In this document: positions 18,687 through 28,362 of the stretch, in pieces
Position numbering within the stretch: the stretch's first letter is position 1
Layout of the letters: every line of letters starts with the position of its first letter
Assembly: GCA_003268905.1 (NCBI GenBank)
Contig: QLTU01000005.1
Coordinates: 124,001-188,000, forward strand
Length of the DNA stretch: 64,000 nucleotides
Source of the DNA: Acidovorax defluvii
Lineage (GTDB): Bacteria > Pseudomonadota > Gammaproteobacteria > Burkholderiales > Burkholderiaceae_C
Direction of reading: 5' to 3'
Program-made: the position numbers and the translations under genes
The notes under the pieces: generated by a model
Databases searched by the model: none
What the model was told of the DNA's origin: nothing
What the model saw: the letters and a program-made list of their open reading frames with translations, nothing else

Positions 18687-19448
18687 ATGAGCAGCCCGTC
18701 GTCCGAAAAGCCACTTCCCCTCCCCTGCATTCGCACCCGCATCAAGATTTGCGGCCTGACACGCGAACAGGATGTTGACGCTGCCGTTGCCGCAGGCGCG
18801 GATGCCATCGGTTTCGTGCTGTATGCGCCCAGCCCTCGTGCCGTTACGCCGCAAAGGGCTGCCGAACTGGCCGCGCGCCTGCCGCCGTTTGTCACCCCGG
18901 TGTTGTTGTTTGTCAACGAGTCCGCTTCAAATATCATAGCTGCTAGCGCTTTGCTGGCGGGCGCTACCATTCAATTTCACGGTGACGAAACGCCGGCGGA
19001 ATGTCTGGCCGCCACCTTGGATGGCGCCCGGCCGTTCCTTCGCGCCGCGCGCATTCCCCTTGGCGACGGTGCGGCACGGTTCGACCTCGTAAAATACGCC
19101 CATGATTACTCGAAAGCCCAAGCCATTCTGCTCGACGCCCATGTCGACGGTTACGGCGGCGGCGGCAAGGCATTCAATTGGTCACTCCTTCCACCAAGCG
19201 TAGCCTCTCATCTCGTTTTGTCTGGTGGACTCACGCCTGCAAACGTGACCGATGGCATTCTGCAAGTACGCCCGCGTTGCACCACGCTGGCCGTTGATGT
19301 CAGCTCCGGCGTCGAGGCCGATGGCCCCGATGGCCACCCCCAGCGGGGCATCAAGGACGCCGACAAGATCCATCGCTTCGTAGCCGCCGTGCGTGCGGCC
19401 GATGCACAACTTGCAAAGAATCCCCATGAATTCCTACCAGCACCCTGA
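18687..19448 (+). CDS. trpF: Phosphoribosylanthranilate isomerase
   Basis: Amadori isomerisation step of tryptophan synthesis. The start at 18687 ([13 protein letters not shown]) gives 253 residues; [20 protein letters not shown] follows at about 15-34. QFHGDE near 96, the [16 protein letters not shown] loop and the phosphate site [10 protein letters not shown] are typical. Codons 80-94 or so are written in a sequence matching the genome's palindromic repeat (18928-18968), yet the protein length is normal there. The 3' end overlaps trpB by 23 bases. Confidence 0.95.
   Translation: MSSPSSEKPLPLPCIRTRIKICGLTREQDVDAAVAAGADAIGFVLYAPSPRAVTPQRAAELAARLPPFVTPVLLFVNESASNIIAASALLAGATIQFHGDETPAECLAATLDGARPFLRAARIPLGDGAARFDLVKYAHDYSKAQAILLDAHVDGYGGGGKAFNWSLLPPSVASHLVLSGGLTPANVTDGILQVRPRCTTLAVDVSSGVEADGPDGHPQRGIKDADKIHRFVAAVRAADAQLAKNPHEFLPAP
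18928..18968. repeat. Repeat-like sequence inside trpF
   Basis: ATAGCTGCTAGCGCTT, 16 bases identical to the repeat copy at 12086-12136 read on the other strand, followed by a diverged second arm (GGGCGCTAC). It encodes [12 protein letters not shown] in TrpF. Confidence 0.6.
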
Positions 19449-20709
19449 TCCCTCGGGCCACTTCGGCCCCTACGGCGGCAGCTTTGTCAGCGAAACCCTG
19501 ACCCACGCCATCCAGGAACTGCGCGAGACCTACGCCCGCTACCAGAACGACCCCGCGTTTCTGGCCGAGTTTCACTACGAACTCAAACACTTCGTTGGCC
19601 GCCCTTCGCCGGTCTACCACGCTGCCCGCACCAGTCGCGAAATGGGCGGCGCGCAGATTTATCTCAAGCGCGAAGACCTCAACCACACCGGCGCCCACAA
19701 GATCAACAACGTGATCGGCCAGGCCATGCTGGCCAAGCGCATGGGCAAGCCGCGCATCATTGCCGAAACCGGTGCCGGCCAGCACGGTGTGGCCACGGCC
19801 ACCATCTGTGCGCGCTATGGACTGGAATGCGTGGTGTACATGGGCGCCGAGGATGTGAAGCGCCAAAGCCCCAACGTGTACCGCATGAAACTGCTGGGCG
19901 CCACCGTGGTGCCCGTGGAATCGGGCAGCAAAACCCTGAAAGACGCGTTGAATGAAGCCATGCGCGACTGGGTGGCCAATGTGGACAACACTTTTTACAT
20001 CATCGGCACGGTGGCGGGCCCTCACCCCTACCCCATGATGGTGCGCGACTTCCAGAGCGTGATCGGCAAGGAATGCATCGAGCAAATGCCCGAAATGCTG
20101 GCCGCCCAGAAGGCCGCCACCGAGCAACCCGATGTGGTGGTGGCCTGCGTGGGTGGCGGCAGCAACGCCATGGGAATTTTTCATCCCTACATTCCGTTTG
20201 AAAAGACCCGCCTGATCGGCGTGGAGGCGGCCGGCGAAGGACTGGAATCGGGCAAGCACTCGGCATCACTGCAAAAGGGCAGCGCGGGCGTGCTGCATGG
20301 CAACCGCACCTTCATCCTGCAGGACGCCAATGGCCAGATCACTGAAACCCACAGCGTCAGCGCGGGCCTCGACTACCCTGGCGTGGGCCCCGAGCACGCA
20401 TGGCTGCAGGAAATCGGTCGTGCCGAGTATGTGGGCATCACCGACAAGGAAGCGCTCGACGCCTTCCACTACCTGTGCCGCACCGAAGGCATCATCCCTG
20501 CGCTCGAATCGAGCCACGCCGTGGCCTACGCCATGAAACTGGCCAAAACCATGCGCGCAGACCAGTCTATCCTGGTCAACCTCTCGGGCCGTGGCGACAA
20601 GGACATTGGCACCGTGGCCGACCTCAGTGGCGCCGATTTTTATTGCCGCCCCAGCTGCCAGGGGCAGTCCGTCAAGGGCGGCGAGCAACCCGTCAAGGTG
20701 GTCAAATGA
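19426..20709 (+). CDS. trpB: Tryptophan synthase beta chain
   Basis: PLP enzyme joining indole and serine. The start [18 protein letters not shown] at 19426 lies inside the trpF end. The PLP lysine is in [16 protein letters not shown] near residue 92, with [13 protein letters not shown] near 112 and the phosphate-binding GGGSNAMG near 240. At 427 residues it is slightly longer than the E. coli enzyme. It couples to trpA through a 4-base ATGA overlap. Confidence 0.98.
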   Translation: MNSYQHPDPSGHFGPYGGSFVSETLTHAIQELRETYARYQNDPAFLAEFHYELKHFVGRPSPVYHAARTSREMGGAQIYLKREDLNHTGAHKINNVIGQAMLAKRMGKPRIIAETGAGQHGVATATICARYGLECVVYMGAEDVKRQSPNVYRMKLLGATVVPVESGSKTLKDALNEAMRDWVANVDNTFYIIGTVAGPHPYPMMVRDFQSVIGKECIEQMPEMLAAQKAATEQPDVVVACVGGGSNAMGIFHPYIPFEKTRLIGVEAAGEGLESGKHSASLQKGSAGVLHGNRTFILQDANGQITETHSVSAGLDYPGVGPEHAWLQEIGRAEYVGITDKEALDAFHYLCRTEGIIPALESSHAVAYAMKLAKTMRADQSILVNLSGRGDKDIGTVADLSGADFYCRPSCQGQSVKGGEQPVKVVK

Positions 20710-21515
20710 GCCGCATCGAATCCACATTTTCCGCACTCAAGGCGCAGGGCCGCACGGCGCTGATTCCCTATGTGACCGCGGGCTTCCCGTTTGCCGATAT
20801 CACCCCCGCGCTCATGCACGGCATGGTGGATGCCGGGGCCGACGTGATCGAGCTGGGTGTGCCGTTTTCCGACCCCATGGCCGACGGCCCTGTCATCCAG
20901 AAAGCGGGTGAAAAAGCTTTGGGTCTGGGTATCGGCATGGTTCAGGTGCTGGACCATGTGCGCGAGTTCCGCAAACGCAACAGCACCACGCCCGTGGTGC
21001 TGATGGGCTATGCCAACCCCGTGGAGCGCTACGACCAGATTCACAGCCAGGGCGCCTTTGTGCGCGATGCGGCCGCGGCAGGCGTTGATGGCGTGCTCAT
21101 CGTGGACTACCCACCCGAAGAATGCGAAGCCTTTGCCGCCAGCCTGCGCGCGCATGGCATGGACCTGATCTTTTTGCTCGCCCCCACCAGCACCGACGAA
21201 CGCATGGCGCAGGTGGCGCGGGTGGCCAGCGGCTACGTGTATTACGTGTCGCTCAAGGGCGTTACGGGTTCGGGCGCGCTGGACACCACTGCAGTCGAAC
21301 AGATGCTGCCCCGCATCCGCCAGCATGTGCACATCCCCGTGGGCGTGGGCTTCGGCATCCGTGATGCGGCCACCGCCCAGGCGATTGGCAAGGTGGCCGA
21401 TGCGGTGGTGATCGGCAGCCGCATCATCCAGCTGATTGAAGACCAAGAACACGCCAAAGTGGTGCCCATTACCATCGACTTCCTGCGTGGCGTGCGCAAA
21501 GCGCTCGACGCATAA
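20706..21515 (+). CDS. trpA: Tryptophan synthase alpha chain
   Basis: Cleaves indole-3-glycerol phosphate and channels indole to TrpB. The 269 residues show the TIM-barrel catalytic regions: [17 protein letters not shown] with Glu near 49 and Asp near 60, and [12 protein letters not shown] near 180. Its ATG overlaps the trpB stop (ATGA). Confidence 0.98.
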   Translation: MSRIESTFSALKAQGRTALIPYVTAGFPFADITPALMHGMVDAGADVIELGVPFSDPMADGPVIQKAGEKALGLGIGMVQVLDHVREFRKRNSTTPVVLMGYANPVERYDQIHSQGAFVRDAAAAGVDGVLIVDYPPEECEAFAASLRAHGMDLIFLLAPTSTDERMAQVARVASGYVYYVSLKGVTGSGALDTTAVEQMLPRIRQHVHIPVGVGFGIRDAATAQAIGKVADAVVIGSRIIQLIEDQEHAKVVPITIDFLRGVRKALDA

Positions 21516-21524
21516 TGCAGCCCG

Positions 21525-21553
21525 GCGCGCGCCTCCTCCAGGAGGCAGCGCGC
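21525..21553 (+). promoter_or_regulatory. Strong hairpin in the trpA-accD spacer
   Basis: GCGCGC-GCCTCC (21525-21536), loop TCCA, then GGAGGC-A-GCGCGC (21541-21553): a 12-base stem with one bulged A. There is no T-run, so it is not an intrinsic terminator. It could stabilise the trp mRNA 3' end or act in the accD leader, whose start is 77 bases on. Confidence 0.7.
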
Positions 21554-21629
21554 TACAGATTCACTCCGGCCTGCCCACGAATGCCCACCGACTCCGGGCC
21601 GAGGCCGTGCCACCGAAGAGGAGAACACC

Positions 21630-22502
21630 ATGTCCTGGCTCGAAAAACTTCTGCCCTCCAAAATCCAGCAAACCGACCCCACCGAGCGCCGCCAGGTGCC
21701 CGAAGGTCTGTGGATCAAGTGCCCGAGCTGCGAAACCGTGCTCTACAAGGCCGACCTGGAGCTAAACCAGAACGTCTGCCCACACTGCAGCCATCACCAC
21801 CGCATCGGCGCGCGGGCGCGGCTGAACGCCTTCCTCGACCCGGAAGGCCGCTACGAAATCGGCCAGGAAGTGCTGCCCGTGGATGCGCTCAAGTTCAAGG
21901 ACAGCCGCAAGTACCCCGAGCGCCTGAAGGAAGCCCTGGAAAACACGGGCGAGACCGACGCCCTCATCGTCATGGGCGGTGCGGTCAAAAGCATCAACCT
22001 GGTGGCAGCCTGCTTCGAATTTGACTTCATGGGCGGCAGCATGGGCAGCGTGGTGGGCGAGCGCTTTGTGCGCGGCGTCGAAACCGCTATCGATCAGAAG
22101 GTACCCTTCCTGTGCTTTACCGCCACCGGCGGCGCGCGCATGCAAGAGGGGCTGCTGTCGCTCATGCAGATGGCCAAGACCAATGCCGCACTCACCCGCC
22201 TGGCCAAAAAAGGCCTGCCCTTCATCAGCGTGCTGACCGACCCCACCATGGGCGGTGTAAGCGCTGGTTTTGCCTTTGTGGGCGACATCGTCATCGCCGA
22301 ACCCAAGGCCCTGATCGGCTTTGCCGGCCCGCGCGTGATCGAATCGACCGTGCGCGTGACGCTGCCAGAGGGCTTTCAGCGCGCCGAATTTCTGCAGACC
22401 AAGGGCGCCGTGGATTTCATCTGCGACCGCCGCGAACTGCGCAACACCGTGGCCAGCAGCCTGGCCATGCTGCAGCGTCTGCCTGCCGACGCCGTCATGT
22501 AA
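21630..22502 (+). CDS. accD: Acetyl-CoA carboxylase carboxyltransferase subunit beta
   Basis: With AccA transfers CO2 from biotin to acetyl-CoA, the committed step of fatty-acid synthesis. The 290 residues contain the N-terminal zinc ribbon (CPSC near 28 and CPHC near 50) and the crotonase-like core ([36 protein letters not shown]). GAGGAG precedes the start. It follows trpA, a common arrangement. Confidence 0.98.
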   Translation: MSWLEKLLPSKIQQTDPTERRQVPEGLWIKCPSCETVLYKADLELNQNVCPHCSHHHRIGARARLNAFLDPEGRYEIGQEVLPVDALKFKDSRKYPERLKEALENTGETDALIVMGGAVKSINLVAACFEFDFMGGSMGSVVGERFVRGVETAIDQKVPFLCFTATGGARMQEGLLSLMQMAKTNAALTRLAKKGLPFISVLTDPTMGGVSAGFAFVGDIVIAEPKALIGFAGPRVIESTVRVTLPEGFQRAEFLQTKGAVDFICDRRELRNTVASSLAMLQRLPADAVM

Positions 22503-22533
22503 CGCCGTGCGACCGGTGGTCGGTGGTCGATGC

Positions 22534-22578
22534 ATTGCTATTAAATAAATAGCATATAGCGCTTACTATATAAGGGCA
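22534..22578. repeat. AGCGCTT-type palindromic repeat between accD and yggT
   Basis: TGCTATTAAATAAATAGCATATAGCGCTTACTATATAAG. It keeps the ATAGCGCTTA core and the left TGCTATT...AATAGCA arm pair, but the right arm is diverged. It lies between convergent genes, where it may also help termination. Confidence 0.75.
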
Positions 22579-22605
22579 AAGTGCCGATTTGGCACATAAT
22601 CGACC

Positions 22606-23157
22606 TCATCCTTGCAGCACGCCTGCTTGCAGGTGCCCCAGGATGATCATGGCAACCTGCAGCAACACCAGCACGGCCAGCGGCGATAAATCCACCCCAC
22701 CGACCAGCGGAATAATGCGCTGAAACGGCCGCAGAACCGGTGCACACAAACGTGCCACCACGTCGGCAATCGGCGAGCGGGTCGACATCCATGACATGAC
22801 CGCATGGACTATCAGCAAACCAATTAGCCCCGAGATGGCCACCCGCACCAGACCAAAAAGCGCCAGCCAGGGCAGCCACGCCCAGGCGGCACCGGCACCT
22901 AGAATCAGCCACAGCAAAAAATACTGAACCAATTGCAACAACGCAGCTGCAACCAGACTGGAAAGGTCCCAGCGGCCCACCGGCACAATCACACGCCGCA
23001 GCGGCAACACCAGCCAATCCGTGAGCGCAAACACCAGCCCGCCAATCGGATTGGAGAACAGCACCCGCTGCCACTGCATGTATAGACGCAGCAGACACGC
23101 CCCGGTCAACAGGCCACCAACGACATCGAGCAGGAAAGAGGCGATCTGGTAGAGCAT
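22606..23157 (-). CDS. YggT-family integral membrane protein
   Basis: A 183-residue protein made of two YggT repeats, each with two membrane helices: about 1-75 (LLYRLYMQW-like region, SNPIGGLVFALTDWLVLPLRRVIP-type motif) and about 100-175 (ADVVARLCAPVLRPFQRIIPLVGGVDLSPLA). The start MLYQIASFLLDVVGG at 23157 is the natural one. The family is linked to osmotic or membrane homeostasis and division in other bacteria, but no biochemical role is established. Divergent from the Lon-domain gene. Confidence 0.88.
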   Translation of the reverse strand: MLYQIASFLLDVVGGLLTGACLLRLYMQWQRVLFSNPIGGLVFALTDWLVLPLRRVIVPVGRWDLSSLVAAALLQLVQYFLLWLILGAGAAWAWLPWLALFGLVRVAISGLIGLLIVHAVMSWMSTRSPIADVVARLCAPVLRPFQRIIPLVGGVDLSPLAVLVLLQVAMIILGHLQAGVLQG

Positions 23158-23234
23158 GGATGAGACAAATTGGAGTGGACCGGGTACGAAAGCAGACTGC
23201 GCCATGGGATGATAGCGACCGAAGAGCTTCGCCC

Positions 23235-23873
23235 ATGACACAACCCCTCACCCTGTCATCCCTTCCGCTGTTTCCGCTCAATTCCGTGCTGTTTCCAGAC
23301 GGAGTGCTGGCGTTGCGCGTGTTCGAGGTGCGCTACCTCGACATGGTGCGCAAATGCCACCATGCTGGCGCTCCGTTTGGTGTGGTGGCACTCACACAGG
23401 GCCACGAGGTGCGACAGGCCGGCGCGCCCGATGAGCAATTTCACGATATTGGAACCCTGGCAGTCATCGAAAAACTCGACAACCCCCAACCCGGGCTGAT
23501 CACCCTGCTGTGCCGCGGCAGCCAGCGTTTTCGCATCACAGAGCGCAGGCATCTGCCGCACGGCCTGTGGATTGCCGATGTGGAGCAACTGATCGCAGAC
23601 CTTCCCGTGTCCATTCCTGAGGACCTTCTGACCACCGCGACCACCCTGGCCCAGGTGCTGGCATCCTTGCGCGAACGCGACACCAACCCAGGTACGACTC
23701 TGCCCCCCTCCCCCACTCAACTGAACGACTGCGGCTGGGTCGCCAACCGCTGGTGCGAACTGCTGCCCATTCCCCTGGAACTCAAGCAGCGGCTGATGGA
23801 ACTCGACAACCCCTTGGTTCGACTGGAACTGGTGGGGGATGTGCTGGAACGCACAGGAATTTCGCCTTCCTAG
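23235..23873 (+). CDS. Lon N-terminal (substrate-binding) domain protein
   Basis: A 212-residue stand-alone LON/PUA-like domain: LPLFPLNSVLFPDGVLALRVFEVRYLDMV near the N-terminus, then a helical bundle. No AAA or protease domain is present, so it is not Lon itself. Such proteins are widespread and of unknown function; roles in binding damaged proteins have been suggested for the domain. It diverges from yggT and ends 4 bases before the polysaccharide cluster. Confidence 0.85.
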   Translation: MTQPLTLSSLPLFPLNSVLFPDGVLALRVFEVRYLDMVRKCHHAGAPFGVVALTQGHEVRQAGAPDEQFHDIGTLAVIEKLDNPQPGLITLLCRGSQRFRITERRHLPHGLWIADVEQLIADLPVSIPEDLLTTATTLAQVLASLRERDTNPGTTLPPSPTQLNDCGWVANRWCELLPIPLELKQRLMELDNPLVRLELVGDVLERTGISPS

Positions 23874-23877
23874 CCGA

Positions 23878-25995
23878 ATGCCCCACAACCGCTATTTATT
23901 GCACCGCGTTCTGGAATGGCCGCGCTCCGTCAAGCGGCTGTTTGTCGTGGTTATGGACGTCTGCATGGGCATTCTGGCCATGTGGCTCGCTTTCAGTTTG
24001 CGGCTGGACACTTTGCATTGGCCCGAAGGCCTGCAATGGCCGGTTTATGCCATGGCACCTCTGCTGGCCTTCCCAATTCTGATGAAACAGGGGCTGTACC
24101 GCGCCATATTTCGCTATACGGGTATCACGGCACTACTAACGACAGGCAAAGCGGTGGCAATCTACGGGGCCATTCTTTTGGCCATATTGCTCAGTGTGCA
24201 ATGGGAGGGCGTGCCCCGAAGCGTGGGGATTTTGCAACCGCTGATTCTGTTGCTGATGATTGGCACCAGTCGTGCTCTGGGTTGGCTATGGCTCAGGGGG
24301 CGACCTGACTCGGCACCAAATCGTTTGCTGATTTACGGCGCCGGAAGCGCAGGCGCGCAGACGGCCGCCGGCCTTGGAGGAACCCACCAGTACCAACTGC
24401 AAGGGTTTGTCGACGACGACGCTGCCAAAGTTGGGCGCAGCATCAACGGCACCCGCGTCCATGCGCCCCACGAGTTGCCCCAACTCATTGATCGCCTTGG
24501 CATCACCGATGTATTGCTGGCCCTGCCCAGCGCAACACGCCAGCGCCGGCGCGAGATTATTGAAAGCCTGCGCGAGTTACCGGTGCGCATTCGCACCTTG
24601 CCCGGGCTAACCGACTTGGCCAGTGGCCGGGTCACCATCACCGAGTTTCAGGACCTGGACATTGAAGACCTGCTGGGCCGCGAACCCGTAGTGGCCAACC
24701 CCGAACTGCTGCGCCGCAACCTGGCAGGCAAGGTGATCTTGGTCACTGGCGCAGGTGGCAGCATAGGCAGCGAGTTGTGTCGCCAAATTGCGACAGAAAA
24801 CCCCGACCGGCTGCTGCTGGTGGACCACAGCGAGTTCGCGCTCTACAACATCCACCAAGAACTGCAAGCTCTCGTTCAACAGGGCATCACCCAATGCACT
24901 CTGGTGCCGCTGCTGGCCAGCGTAACCAATGCCAACCGCATCGCAGAGATTTGCAGCATTTATCGCCCTGCATCCATCTACCACGCAGCCGCTTACAAAC
25001 ATGTGCCCATGGTAGAGGCCAACATGGGCGAAGGCATTTGCAATAACGTCTTTGGCACGCTGAACATGGTGCGTGCAGCCTTGGAGCACCAGGTGGATCA
25101 CTTCGTACTCATATCTACCGACAAGGCCGTGCGCCCCACCAATGTGATGGGCGCGAGCAAGCGCGTGGCAGAAATGATCCTACAAGCCATCACGGCGGCA
25201 AGCCATACCCCCTTTCCCCATCGGCAACCCATAGCGCAAGATTCATGGAGTTGTCCAACGCGGTTTTCGATGGTGCGATTCGGCAATGTGCTGGGTTCGA
25301 GCGGCAGCGTGATCCCGCTGTTCCGGCGCCAGATTGCCGCTGGCGGCCCGGTAACGGTCACGCATCCTGAAGTGACCCGCTACTTCATGACCATCCCTGA
25401 AGCCGCGCAACTGGTGCTACAAGCCGGCGCCATGGCCGAAGGCGGCGACCTGTTCTTGCTCGATATGGGCGAGCCCATCCGCATCGTGGACCTGGCACGG
25501 CGCATGGTGACGCTGTCTGGCCTGACAGTGCGTGACGTGCAGCACCCGGGCGCTGACATCGCCATCGAGTTCACCGGCCTGCGCCCTGGCGAAAAACTCT
25601 ACGAAGAATTGCTTATTGGTGACAATCCGTTGCCCACCGCGCATCCGCGTATCCTGCGAGCACGCGAGGAGTATCTGCCGTGGCATGAGTTACACGCCTT
25701 GCTGAAATCGCTGCACACCGCCGCTAACAACGGCAATGAAGCGGCCATAGAGCATTGGCTCACCCAACTTGTACAAGGCTACAGGCGCGAAGCGCCCGCG
25801 AAAATGGCGCAGGCGCTCGGCCTGAACGAAGGCGACGAATTCGACCACCACCTTGCGGGCACCAAGGCATTCGAGGCCAGCAAGAAGCTTGACATTCAAG
25901 CGCTGGGTGCTCGCTCACACCAGTTTCGTGGGCACAGACCCGATGATTTTCATTCCGGCCACCTTCAAACAAACGAACGGGACGATGCACAGTGA
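23878..25995 (+). CDS. Nucleoside-diphosphate sugar 4,6-dehydratase, WbpM/CapD type
   Basis: Membrane-bound enzyme that makes UDP-4-keto-6-deoxy-HexNAc, precursor of amino-deoxy sugars. The N-terminal 130 residues hold four membrane helices. A CoA-binding-like Rossmann fold (LIYGAGSAGAQTA, near 145) and the SDR domain (VTGAGGSIGSELCRQI, near 290) follow. STDKAVRPTNVMGASKR carries the Met-x-x-x-Lys in place of Tyr-x-x-x-Lys, as expected for this subfamily. At 705 residues it has an extra hydrophilic tail of about 40 residues. First gene of the cluster; no clear ribosome site. Confidence 0.9.
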   Translation: MPHNRYLLHRVLEWPRSVKRLFVVVMDVCMGILAMWLAFSLRLDTLHWPEGLQWPVYAMAPLLAFPILMKQGLYRAIFRYTGITALLTTGKAVAIYGAILLAILLSVQWEGVPRSVGILQPLILLLMIGTSRALGWLWLRGRPDSAPNRLLIYGAGSAGAQTAAGLGGTHQYQLQGFVDDDAAKVGRSINGTRVHAPHELPQLIDRLGITDVLLALPSATRQRRREIIESLRELPVRIRTLPGLTDLASGRVTITEFQDLDIEDLLGREPVVANPELLRRNLAGKVILVTGAGGSIGSELCRQIATENPDRLLLVDHSEFALYNIHQELQALVQQGITQCTLVPLLASVTNANRIAEICSIYRPASIYHAAAYKHVPMVEANMGEGICNNVFGTLNMVRAALEHQVDHFVLISTDKAVRPTNVMGASKRVAEMILQAITAASHTPFPHRQPIAQDSWSCPTRFSMVRFGNVLGSSGSVIPLFRRQIAAGGPVTVTHPEVTRYFMTIPEAAQLVLQAGAMAEGGDLFLLDMGEPIRIVDLARRMVTLSGLTVRDVQHPGADIAIEFTGLRPGEKLYEELLIGDNPLPTAHPRILRAREEYLPWHELHALLKSLHTAANNGNEAAIEHWLTQLVQGYRREAPAKMAQALGLNEGDEFDHHLAGTKAFEASKKLDIQALGARSHQFRGHRPDDFHSGHLQTNERDDAQ

Positions 25996-26222
25996 GCAAG
26001 CTCAAGATGCAGTGGGAAGAAGTTGACGCCGTTGTGAATACAGTGAAGGCCACTTGCGATGGGCGGCTCTTAACGCTGGTGTCGCATAAAAAAACTATTG
26101 ATACAAGAGCAACATTCAATGAGGTGTCAATAAAGTGGTTGCAAGGCCCGCAGACATCCCCTATGGGGTACCGCCCCAACACCAGCTCACCGACTGCACC
26201 GTGGATGAGCGCTTGCTGCTAG
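25992..26222 (+). CDS. Hypothetical small protein (doubtful)
   Basis: A 76-codon frame starting with GTG that overlaps the upstream stop (GTGA) and ends 14 bases before the flippase start, whose ribosome site follows directly. This packing is gene-like, but the product (SKLKMQWEEVDAVVNTV...) is not recognised and the last third looks non-coding. It fills a 241-base gap that otherwise holds nothing. It may be a decayed gene at the edge of the A+T-rich segment. Confidence 0.25.
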   Translation: MSKLKMQWEEVDAVVNTVKATCDGRLLTLVSHKKTIDTRATFNEVSIKWLQGPQTSPMGYRPNTSSPTAPWMSACC

Positions 26223-26236
26223 GCAAGAAGGGACGA

Positions 26237-27676
26237 ATGCGCCGCGACACACTCACCTATGCCGGGGCCATCGCTGTTGATCGCCTTCTCGGACTGATTC
26301 TTCTGCCAATACTCACCCAGCTGCTCAGCCGGGACGACTACGGCGCTTGGTCGCAGACTGGCGTAACCGCCGGTCTGCTGATCACCGTGGTTCTCTATGC
26401 CTTTCCAACGGTCATCGTTCGCCACCACGCAGCCGACACAGGCCCCAACGCCCGTCGACGCGCCTTCGATCGCATCGGATTGCTGTGCGTATGCTTCAGT
26501 TTGCTGTGGACTCTTGCGGTTTTGAGCGCCCCATCCGCGGTGGCTCATTTAATTTATGGTGATAAAAGTTACTTAGCCCTTGTACCAGCCTTGCTAGTCT
26601 GGATGTTCGCTGAGGCAGCCATTGAATTCGCGATCGCTTGGTGGCGTGTGCTCGGTCGCATAGACGTTATTGCCGGTGTACTGGTTCTCCGTAGCACCTG
26701 TCGCGTGAGCCTTGCCATCCTGATGGCAAACTTCAGTGGCCTGCCGTTGTCTGGCTGGCTGTTGTTCTACAGCCTTGCGCTGGCAGTATTGGCCACCTGT
26801 GTGCTGCTAGCCAGTCGCCGTGCCGTACGCTATGGCATCAATCGCGAGTGCCTGCATGTGCCACCACCACTTCGTTCTCAGATACTGGAGGCTACACCGC
26901 TGGTAGCGCTGTCGATTCTGAGCGCGCTCAGTGGCAACATCGATCGTTATCTGCTAGTCGCATGGCTCAGCCTCGACACCGTGGCCGTTTATGCTGCTGC
27001 GGCGTCACTAGCAGCTGTGCCCTTCATGATCCACAGCGTTCTCGGCTTCACTCTGTTTCCAGCCATGTCGCGGCAATGGGCTCTCGGGCAGCGAGCAAAG
27101 GCCACGCAATTGATGAACCAATCACTACTTGTATATTGCTTCCTCTCAGTACCGATAGCCTTGGCGGTGGCCGGGTTCGGCCCTTGGGTACTGCCTTGGA
27201 TTGCAACGATCGACTACCAAGTTGAGCCGGTCGTTTTCATTGGCCTGTCAGTCTCGGTGCTTGCACTTGGAGTGCAACAAATCCTCGTTTACGGCCTGCT
27301 GCTCGATGGTCGCGGGCGCCAGATGCTTCTACTCGCAACCTTAGCGGTTGGTCTCAATCTCGCTTTGGCACTACTGCTAGTGCCTGAGTTAGGCATGCGT
27401 GGCGCAGCCCTCGCAGCAGCTCTGGCTAATCTCGGCTTGGTGACAATGACGACCCGAGCCGTGAGCGCCATACTCGATTGGCGCTTTCCCTGGCGTCAAA
27501 CAACACGCATTGCTACTCACACGTTTCTCTGCGCCTTACCAGTTCTGGGTTTGGCCGCACTCGATCTCTGGGCTTTTTCTAGCGTACTAACCATGCTGCT
27601 CATGGTCGGGCCAACATACCTCGCCCTAGACTGGTGGGCCAAAGATTCATTGCTGCGCCGCCTCATATCAACTTGA
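26237..27676 (+). CDS. Wzx-like polysaccharide flippase
   Basis: A 479-residue protein with about 12-14 predicted membrane helices. The N-terminus YAGAIAVDRLLGLILLPILTQLLSRDDYGAW matches the oligosaccharide flippase family, which moves lipid-linked repeat units across the inner membrane. AAGGGA sits before the ATG at 26237; an in-frame ATG at 26135 would add a hydrophilic lead with no homology. Composition is lower in GC than flanking housekeeping genes. Confidence 0.87.
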   Translation: MRRDTLTYAGAIAVDRLLGLILLPILTQLLSRDDYGAWSQTGVTAGLLITVVLYAFPTVIVRHHAADTGPNARRRAFDRIGLLCVCFSLLWTLAVLSAPSAVAHLIYGDKSYLALVPALLVWMFAEAAIEFAIAWWRVLGRIDVIAGVLVLRSTCRVSLAILMANFSGLPLSGWLLFYSLALAVLATCVLLASRRAVRYGINRECLHVPPPLRSQILEATPLVALSILSALSGNIDRYLLVAWLSLDTVAVYAAAASLAAVPFMIHSVLGFTLFPAMSRQWALGQRAKATQLMNQSLLVYCFLSVPIALAVAGFGPWVLPWIATIDYQVEPVVFIGLSVSVLALGVQQILVYGLLLDGRGRQMLLLATLAVGLNLALALLLVPELGMRGAALAAALANLGLVTMTTRAVSAILDWRFPWRQTTRIATHTFLCALPVLGLAALDLWAFSSVLTMLLMVGPTYLALDWWAKDSLLRRLIST

Positions 27677-27683
27677 GATTTTT

Positions 27684-28352
27684 ATGCCTCCAGCGCACGA
27701 TTTCAATCAACAGTTCACGCTAAGTCAGCGCAGCTACTTGGCGGGCCTGGATTTTTACACTTGGGCCCGACACTTCTTCGTGCTGAGAGATCTCGTCGCC
27801 CGCGTACAAGGCGACGTCTTTGAGGTCGGCACAGGAGACGGCGTGATTCGCCGCTGCATTGAGCCCTTCGTTGCCAGCTACACCGTGCTCGATCTCAATC
27901 CGGCACTCCAGCCGGAAGTGCATGGCGACCTTCGTCAGCACCAACCAAGCCTGAAAGGCCGTTTCGATGCCGCGACCGCTACCGAAGTCCTGGAGCATCT
28001 ACCAATAGCCGAATTGCCGGGTTGCTTGCGCAACCTACAGGACTACCTGCGACCCGAAGGACTTCTCTTCCTCACACTGCCGCACCGCAAGGGCCACATG
28101 CTGATTGTCACGCCGCGACAGCGCCTGCTCAAGCTGCGCTTTCCGGTAGGCCTAACCAGTCTCAGCGAAGCCTACAACCGCTTCATACGCCGCCGAATCT
28201 GGATCGATCCAAATCACTGCTGGGAAATTGGCGACGGGCAAATTTACCGCTCGCAAATCAAAGCACTTCTGCATGAGCAGGGTTGGAGAACCGAGCACTT
28301 CGAACCGCTGCCCTATTGCGATTATTGGCTGCTTCGCAAGCCATCCGCTTGA
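27684..28352 (+). CDS. Class I SAM-dependent methyltransferase
   Basis: A 222-residue protein. The SAM-binding motif is VFEVGTGDGVIRR near 45-57, then LDLNP near 70 and ATEVLEHLPIAELPGCLRNLQDYLRPEGLLFLTLPH near 100-130. Probably a small-molecule or glycan methyltransferase, since it lies between a flippase and a glycosyltransferase. It starts 7 bases after the flippase stop. The acceptor is unknown. Confidence 0.82.
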   Translation: MPPAHDFNQQFTLSQRSYLAGLDFYTWARHFFVLRDLVARVQGDVFEVGTGDGVIRRCIEPFVASYTVLDLNPALQPEVHGDLRQHQPSLKGRFDAATATEVLEHLPIAELPGCLRNLQDYLRPEGLLFLTLPHRKGHMLIVTPRQRLLKLRFPVGLTSLSEAYNRFIRRRIWIDPNHCWEIGDGQIYRSQIKALLHEQGWRTEHFEPLPYCDYWLLRKPSA

Positions 28353-28362
28353 GCAGAAAACC

